NCBI RefSeq assembly: GCF_000717185.1
Contig: NZ_JNYE01000022.1
Location: 10,287 to 74,286 of the forward strand
Direction: 5' to 3'
Length of the DNA: 64,000 nucleotides
DNA from: Kitasatospora phosalacinea
Lineage (GTDB): Bacteria > Actinomycetota > Actinomycetes > Streptomycetales > Streptomycetaceae
Position 1 is the first letter of the stretch. Every line of letters begins with the position of its first letter. Shown here in pieces: positions 59,195 through 64,000 of this stretch. Under the pieces are notes generated by a model that was given only the letters and a program-made list of their open reading frames with translations, did no database searches and had not been told where the DNA came from. Both the position numbers and the translations under genes were made by a program.

Positions 59195-60583
59195 GTGGCG
59201 AACGACGCCAGCACCGTTTTCGACGTAGTCATTCTCGGAGGCGGAAGCGGCGGTTACGCCGCGGCGCTCCGTGGCGCCCAGCTCGGCCTGAGCGTCGCGC
59301 TGATCGAGAAGGGCGAGCTGGGCGGCACCTGCCTCCACCGCGGCTGCATCCCGACCAAGGCGCTGCTGCACGCCGCCGAGGTCGCCGACGAGACCAAGGA
59401 AGCCGCCGAGTTCGGCGTCCTCGCCACCTTCCAGGGCATCGACATCAACGGCGTCCACAAGTACAAGGACGACGTCGTCGCCGGCCTGTACAAGGGCCTG
59501 CAGGGCCTGGTCGCCTCCCGCAAGGTCACCTTCATCCAGGGCGAGGGCAAGCTCTCCTCGCAGACCTCGGTGGACGTCAACGGCCAGCGCATCGAGGGCC
59601 GCCACATCGTCCTCGCCACCGGCTCCGTGCCGCGCTCGATCCCGGGCCTGGACATCGACGGCAACCGGATCATCTCCTCCGACCACGCGCTGAAGCTGGA
59701 CTACATCCCGAAGTCGGCGATCATCCTCGGCGGCGGCGTCATCGGCTGCGAGTTCGCCTCGGTCTGGAAGTCCTTCGGCGTCGACGTCACCATCGTCGAG
59801 GGCCTGCCCCACCTGGTGCCGCTGGAGGACGAGAACTCCTCCAAGCTGCTGGAGCGCGCCTTCCGCAAGCGCGGCATCAAGTTCGAGCTCAAGTCCCGCT
59901 TCTCCGGCGTGGAGTACACCGAGAACGGCGTCCGGGTCTCGACCGAGAACGGCAAGTCCATCGAGGCCGACGTGCTGCTGGTCGCGATCGGCCGCGGCCC
60001 GGTCTCGGCCGGCCTGGGCTACGAGGAGCAGGGCGTCGCGATGGACCGCGGCTACGTCCTGGTCGACGAGTACCTGCGCACCAACGTGCCGACCATCTCC
60101 GCCGTCGGCGACCTGGTCCCGACCCTGCAGCTGGCCCACGTCGGCTTCGCCGAGGGCATCCTCGTCGCCGAGCGGATCGCCGGCCTCAAGGTCGTCCCGA
60201 TCGACTACGACGGCATCCCGCGGGTGACCTACTCCAACCCGGAGGTCGCCTCCGTCGGCCTGACCGAGGCCAAGGCCGTCGAGCAGTACGGCAAGGAGAA
60301 GGTCGTCACCCTCAAGTACAACCTGGCCGGCAACGGCAAGAGCAAGATCCTCAAGACCGCCGGCGAGATCAAGCTGGTCCAGGTCAAGGACGGCGCCGTC
60401 GTGGGTGTCCACATGGTCGGCGCCCGCATGGGCGAGCAGGTCGGCGAGGCCCAGCTGATCTACAACTGGGAGGCCCTGCCCGCCGAGGTCGCGCAGCTCA
60501 TCCACGCGCACCCGAGCCAGTCCGAGGCCCTCGGCGAGGCCCACCTCGCGCTGGCCGGCAAGCCGCTGCACGCGCACGACTGA
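59195..60583 (+). CDS. lpdA: Dihydrolipoyl dehydrogenase (E3)
   Basis: FAD enzyme that reoxidises the lipoyl groups of 2-oxoacid dehydrogenase complexes, passing electrons to NAD. The 462 residues show the FAD motif VVILGGGSGGYAAALRGAQ, the redox disulfide GGTCLHRGCIPTK, the NAD motif SAIILGGGVIGCEFASVW, the second FAD motif TISAVGDLV and the C-terminal His-Glu pair in HAHPSQSEALGEA. GTG 59195 has GGAGG 7 nt upstream; an open frame to 59099 lacks such a site. It is 57 bp upstream of its partner E2 gene and probably transcribed with it. Confidence 0.95.
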   Translation: MANDASTVFDVVILGGGSGGYAAALRGAQLGLSVALIEKGELGGTCLHRGCIPTKALLHAAEVADETKEAAEFGVLATFQGIDINGVHKYKDDVVAGLYKGLQGLVASRKVTFIQGEGKLSSQTSVDVNGQRIEGRHIVLATGSVPRSIPGLDIDGNRIISSDHALKLDYIPKSAIILGGGVIGCEFASVWKSFGVDVTIVEGLPHLVPLEDENSSKLLERAFRKRGIKFELKSRFSGVEYTENGVRVSTENGKSIEADVLLVAIGRGPVSAGLGYEEQGVAMDRGYVLVDEYLRTNVPTISAVGDLVPTLQLAHVGFAEGILVAERIAGLKVVPIDYDGIPRVTYSNPEVASVGLTEAKAVEQYGKEKVVTLKYNLAGNGKSKILKTAGEIKLVQVKDGAVVGVHMVGARMGEQVGEAQLIYNWEALPAEVAQLIHAHPSQSEALGEAHLALAGKPLHAHD

Positions 60584-60640
60584 TCGCGCCCCGTCCCCGT
60601 TCATTCCTGTACGCAAGACTTGATAGGAGTCGCTGGAACC

Positions 60641-62425
60641 ATGGCGGTCTCAGTAACACTGCCCGCGCTGGGCGAGAGCGTGACCGAAGGCACCGTCACC
60701 CGCTGGCTGAAGGCCGAGGGTGAGCGCGTGGAGATCGACGAGCCGCTGCTCGAGGTCTCCACCGACAAGGTCGACACCGAGATCCCGGCGCCGGCCTCCG
60801 GCATCCTGGCCTCGATCAAGGTCGGCGAGGACGAGACCGTCGAGGTGGGCGCCGAGCTGGCGATCATCGACGACGGCTCCGGCGCCCCCGCCGCCGCCCC
60901 GGCCCCCGCGGCCGAGGCCGCTCCGGCCGCCGCCCCCGCCGCCCCGGTTGCCGAGGAGGCCCCCGCGGCCCCCGCCCCGGCCGCCGAGGCCCCGGCCGCC
61001 CCCGCCGCCGCTCCGGCCGGCGACGCCACCCCGGTGCTGCTGCCCGCGCTGGGCGAGTCGGTCTCCGAGGGCACCGTCACCCGCTGGCTGAAGGCCGAGG
61101 GCGACACCGTCGAGGTCGACGAGCCGCTGCTCGAGGTCTCCACCGACAAGGTCGACACCGAGATCCCCTCCCCCGTGGCGGGCACCCTGGTGAAGATCCT
61201 GGTCGGCGAGGACGAGACCGCCGAGGTCGGCGCCCAGCTCGCGCTGATCGGCGCCGCGGGCGCGGCTCCGGCCGCCCCGGCCCCGGCCGCCCCGGCCCCG
61301 GCTGCCGCTCCGGCCGCCCCCGCCGCCCCGGCTCCGGCCGCCCCGGCTGCTCCGGCCCCGGCCCCGGTGGCTGCTGCTCCGGCTCCGGCCGCCGCTCCGG
61401 CCCCGGCTGCCCCGGCCCCCGCCGCTCCGGCCCCGGCGCCGGCTCCGGTGGCTGCTCCGGCCGCCCCGGTCGCCGCCGCTCCGGCCGCGGACGCCGGTGA
61501 CGCCTACGTCACCCCGCTGGTGCGCAAGCTCGCCGCCGAGCACGGCGTCGCGCTGTCCTCCGTCGCCGGCACCGGCGTCGGCGGCCGCATCCGCAAGCAG
61601 GACGTGATCGCCGCCGCCGAGGCCGCCAAGGCCGCGCCGGCCCCGGTCGCCGCCGCTCCCGCTGCTGCCGCCGCCCCGGCGAAGGCCGCCGCCGCGCCGT
61701 CCGCGCTGCGCGGCCAGACCGTCAAGATGACCCGCATGCGCAAGGTCATCGGCGACAACATGCTGAAGGCCCTGCACGAGCAGGCCCAGCTGACCAGCGT
61801 GGTCGAGGTGGACGTCACCCGGATCATGTCGCTGCGCGCGAAGGCGAAGGACTCCTTCCTGGCCCGCGAGGGCGTGAAGCTGTCCCCGATGCCGTTCTTC
61901 GTGAAGGCCGCCGCCCAGGCGCTGAAGGCCCACGCGGTCGTCAACGCCCGGATCAACGAGGCCGAGGGCACCATCACCTACTTCGACACCGAGAACATCG
62001 GCATCGCGGTGGACTCCGAGAAGGGCCTGATGACCCCGGTCATCAAGGGTGCGGGCGACCTCAACATCGCGGGCATCTCGAAGAAGACCGCGGAGCTGGC
62101 CGCGAAGGTCCGCGACAGCAAGATCACCCCGGACGAGCTGTCCGGCGCGACCTTCACCATCTCCAACACCGGTTCGCGCGGTGCGCTGTTCGACACCGTC
62201 ATCGTCCCGCCGAACCAGGTCGCGATCCTGGGCATCGGCGCGACCGTGAAGCGCCCGGTGGTCATCGAGTCCGACGGCGGCACCGCCATCGGCATCCGCG
62301 ACATGACCTACCTGTCGCTCTCCTACGACCACCGCCTGGTGGACGGCGCGGACGCCGCCCGCTACCTGGTCGCGGTCAAGGAGATCCTGGAGGCCGGCGA
62401 GTTCGAGGTCGAGCTCGGCCTGTAA
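60641..62425 (+). CDS. sucB: Dihydrolipoamide acyltransferase E2 with two lipoyl domains
   Basis: Core E2 enzyme of 594 residues for pyruvate and/or 2-oxoglutarate dehydrogenase. Two lipoyl domains (about 3-78 and 131-206) each contain the lipoylated Lys in [11 protein letters not shown] and are nearly identical to each other. They are joined by Ala/Pro-rich linkers; the second linker (~207-290) is unusually long and repetitive. An E3-binding domain follows ([23 protein letters not shown]...), then the catalytic domain with [15 protein letters not shown] (His and Asp of the active site). ATG 60641 follows AGGAGT. The mycobacterial counterpart DlaT (Rv2215) serves pyruvate dehydrogenase, so the sucB name may understate its role. 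Confidence 0.94.
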   Translation: MAVSVTLPALGESVTEGTVTRWLKAEGERVEIDEPLLEVSTDKVDTEIPAPASGILASIKVGEDETVEVGAELAIIDDGSGAPAAAPAPAAEAAPAAAPAAPVAEEAPAAPAPAAEAPAAPAAAPAGDATPVLLPALGESVSEGTVTRWLKAEGDTVEVDEPLLEVSTDKVDTEIPSPVAGTLVKILVGEDETAEVGAQLALIGAAGAAPAAPAPAAPAPAAAPAAPAAPAPAAPAAPAPAPVAAAPAPAAAPAPAAPAPAAPAPAPAPVAAPAAPVAAAPAADAGDAYVTPLVRKLAAEHGVALSSVAGTGVGGRIRKQDVIAAAEAAKAAPAPVAAAPAAAAAPAKAAAAPSALRGQTVKMTRMRKVIGDNMLKALHEQAQLTSVVEVDVTRIMSLRAKAKDSFLAREGVKLSPMPFFVKAAAQALKAHAVVNARINEAEGTITYFDTENIGIAVDSEKGLMTPVIKGAGDLNIAGISKKTAELAAKVRDSKITPDELSGATFTISNTGSRGALFDTVIVPPNQVAILGIGATVKRPVVIESDGGTAIGIRDMTYLSLSYDHRLVDGADAARYLVAVKEILEAGEFEVELGL

Positions 62426-62450
62426 GGCACCCCCGCCAGGGCACCCCGCC

Positions 62451-62488
62451 GGGAGCCCCGCACCGTCCCCGGACGGTGCGGGGCTCCC
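62451..62488 (+). terminator. Terminator after sucB
   Basis: Perfect 18-bp stem (62451-62468 with 62471-62488; GGGAGCCCCGCACCGTCC and its complement) with a 2-nt turn, 25 nt past the stop codon. Confidence 0.92.
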
Positions 62489-62559
62489 GCGCGTCGCGGC
62501 CCGGGCGGCGGGGCGGATCGGGTGCGGGCGGGGCGGCGATCGTGGAGGCTGGAGCGGTG

Positions 62560-63075
62560 ATGGACGAGACGGGATTCTGGCAACTGGTCGACGAGGCCCG
62601 GGAAGCGGCCGCGGGCGATCCGGACGAGCAGGCCGAGGCGCTGGTCGACCGGCTGCTGCGGCTCACCCCGGACGAGGTGCTGGACTTCGCCCGGCAGTTC
62701 GAGGCGCGCTTCCAGCGGGCGTACACGGTGGAGCTGTGGGGCGCCGCCCATCTGCTGCTCGACGGGGCCTCGGAGGACGGCTTCGACTACTTCCGGTGCT
62801 GGCTGATCGGCCAGGGCCGGGACGTGTTCGAGGGCGCGGTGCACGAACCGGACGCGCTGGCCGAGCTGGTGCCGGACTTCGACGAGGAGGAGGACGGCGA
62901 CGCGGAGGAGCTCGGCTACGCCGCCGACGAGGCGTACGAGCGACTGACCGGGCTGCCGCTGCCGGACCTGGGGGTGCGCCAGCCCGCGGCCGCGTACGGG
63001 GTGTGGTTCGACTTCTCGGACAAGGCGCAGCTGGCGGCCCGCTACCCGCGGCTGTGGGAGCTGTACGGGGACTGA
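62560..63075 (+). CDS. DUF4240-family protein
   Basis: Cytosolic protein of 171 residues with the DUF4240 pattern: MDETGFWQLVDEAREAA at the start, LLRLTPDEVLDFARQFE, LWGAAHLLLDGASEDGFDYF and FRCWLIGQGRDVFEGAVHEP. An acidic stretch (DFDEEEDGDAEELGYAADEA) precedes the last helix pair. ATG 62560 has GGAG 6 nt upstream (GTG 62557 just before it is less likely). Members are common in Streptomyces; no activity is known. It lies alone between the sucB terminator and a convergent gene. Confidence 0.85.
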   Translation: MDETGFWQLVDEAREAAAGDPDEQAEALVDRLLRLTPDEVLDFARQFEARFQRAYTVELWGAAHLLLDGASEDGFDYFRCWLIGQGRDVFEGAVHEPDALAELVPDFDEEEDGDAEELGYAADEAYERLTGLPLPDLGVRQPAAAYGVWFDFSDKAQLAARYPRLWELYGD

Positions 63076-63223
63076 GCGGGCCCGGGCGGGCCCGGGGCCC
63101 GGGCGGGCCTGAGGGGCGGCCCGGCTCGCGTCCGGGCCGGACGGCGCGCCTTTCGGGTGGCGGCCGTCCGGGTGCTGTCCCGGTGCGGCCCGGGCGAGGG
63201 CCCGGGCGAGGGCCCGGGCGGGG

Positions 63224-64000
63224 TCAGCCGGTGCTGGTGATGCCCTGGATGATGTCGTCCAGCACGGCCGGGTCCGGGGCCTTGGGGTCGTCGTCCACGC
63301 CGCCGCGCAGGATGACGTAGCCGCTGCCGTCCGGGTCCGGGACGGCCGCGACCACGGCGAAGCCGGCCGCGCCCTGCTCGGGTTCGAGGTACCAGCGGAT
63401 CGCCCAGCCCTCGCTGCCCGCGACGGTGAGGGTGCCGGCCGACTCCTCCCGGTGGGAGCGCAGGGTGCCGAAGGCGACGGCGGCGAAGTCGGTCATCGCC
63501 TGTTCGGCGGCGGCCTGGGCGTCGGCGGCGTCGACGCTGTCCGTGGTGATCGCGAACTGGCCGCGCAGGCAGAGCGACTCGGACTGCTCGCAGGCGTACT
63601 GGCCGGTGACCTCCACCACCGAGGCCCGGTCGGTGGCCGACTGGGCGATCCAGCCGTCGGGCAGCGGGACGCCCCAGTGGTGAGTCTCGTCGGCGATCTG
63701 CAGGGCCGGGTCGGGGCTGCTGCCGGTGTCGTCGGAGCCGGTGTCGTCGGTCTCGGTGGCGTCCGGGGACGGGGAGTCGGACGGCGAGTCGGGCGGGTCG
63801 GAGGGCGCCGGGGTGGAGACGTCGACGGTGACGTTCGGCGCGGGCGAGGCCTTCTTCGGGTCGGCGGGCTGCAGGGCCCACACCACGGTGCCGACCGCGC
63901 CGGCCAGCAGCACCACGGCGGCCGAGACAGCGGCGATCAGCGGGCCCCGGCCGGAGCGGCCCGGGGGCGGGCCGGGCGGCTGGAACGGGGGGTGGAAGGG
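63224..64000 (-). CDS. Membrane-anchored extracellular protein, N-terminus outside window
   Basis: At least 258 residues are visible in an open frame that passes the window end. A cytosolic Pro/Gly/Phe-rich stretch (FQPPGPPPGRSGRGP) leads to one membrane helix (LIAAVSAAVVLLAGAVGTVVW), then a disordered Pro/Ser/Asp/Thr linker and a ~140-residue extracellular domain from about HHWGVPLPDGW with two Cys (YACEQSESLCLRG) that likely bond. This is a common actinobacterial layout; the domain itself I do not recognise. Downstream (63185-63223) GGGCGAGGGCCC-type short tandem repeats are found. Confidence 0.72.
   Translation of the reverse strand, partial: PFHPPFQPPGPPPGRSGRGPLIAAVSAAVVLLAGAVGTVVWALQPADPKKASPAPNVTVDVSTPAPSDPPDSPSDSPSPDATETDDTGSDDTGSSPDPALQIADETHHWGVPLPDGWIAQSATDRASVVEVTGQYACEQSESLCLRGQFAITTDSVDAADAQAAAEQAMTDFAAVAFGTLRSHREESAGTLTVAGSEGWAIRWYLEPEQGAAGFAVVAAVPDPDGSGYVILRGGVDDDPKAPDPAVLDDIIQGITSTG

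Noticed and set aside
60650..62332. Long open frame (560 codons) antisense to the E2 gene, and similar long frames opposite trpEG, cytochrome and pepA genes
   Set aside because: Gly/Arg/Asp-rich, repetitive translations without domains; a known effect of extreme third-position GC on the opposite strand.

Overview
The window is very GC-rich, densely coded actinobacterial chromosome, most likely from a Streptomyces or Kitasatospora relative. Evidence for this is third-position GC bias, GTG/TTG starts, a MacRS-type two-component pair, the gene order trpEG - macRS - glkA - fadD - NlpC/P60 x3 - trpD - qcrCAB/cta - nadA - pspA - pepA - lpd - sucB, and regulatory RNAs typical of the group. Much of the order also matches, from memory, the mycobacterial block from Rv2181 to Rv2215 (mannosyltransferase, acyltransferase, ArsA-like, SRPBCC, fadD15, pimB', NlpC/P60, trpD, ctaE, qcrCAB, ctaF, ctaC, adoK, HesB, cobT, cobS, pepB, dlaT). 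It is therefore mainly an ancient core locus. I see no tRNA, rRNA, transposase, phage or CRISPR array.

Layout. 1-5.3 kb: a fused anthranilate-synthase-type enzyme, then a four-gene accessory module (trypsin-co-occurring domain protein, trypsin-like protease with a helical tail, membrane-anchored protein, solute-binding lipoprotein) that looks like a conflict or signalling system. 5.3-12.2 kb: MacRS-like kinase/regulator, acyltransferase, esterase, EEP nuclease/phosphatase and ROK glucokinase. 12.2-18.8 kb: ArsA-like protein, SRPBCC protein, acyl-CoA ligase, PimB'-like GT4 and GT87 mannosyltransferase. 18.8-25 kb: PfkB kinase, secreted metallopeptidase and three NlpC/P60 hydrolases, one behind a c-di-AMP (ydaO) riboswitch. 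25-31.7 kb: NYN protein, rhomboid, Lrp-type ligand domain, a class V aminotransferase behind a SAM-IV riboswitch, trpD and a degenerate receiver.

31.9-41.3 kb: the aerobic terminal respiratory chain, ctaE-qcrC-qcrA-qcrB on the plus strand and ctaC-ctaD-ctaF on the minus strand, with a GntR regulator and an L,D-transpeptidase between them. 41.6-50 kb: cysteine desulfurase-TusA fusion, adenosine kinase, ErpA-type Fe-S carrier, GNAT, PLP decarboxylase with an AsnC regulator, and an alcohol dehydrogenase. 50-57 kb: nadA, pspAA-pspA, DUF3043 protein, methyltransferase and cobU-cobT-cobS. 57-64 kb: pepA, lpd, sucB, a DUF4240 protein and a membrane protein cut by the window end.

The genes link envelope building (mannosyltransferases, NlpC/P60, Ldt, PspA), respiration (bcc-aa3) and cofactor supply (Fe-S, NAD, cobalamin, lipoate enzymes). 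The most notable items are the protease module, the SAM-IV switch with a visible ribosome-site hairpin, a triplicated inverted repeat upstream of nadA, a family of structured inverted repeats sharing a GGGGAAC core, and two genes that seem to start at CTG.
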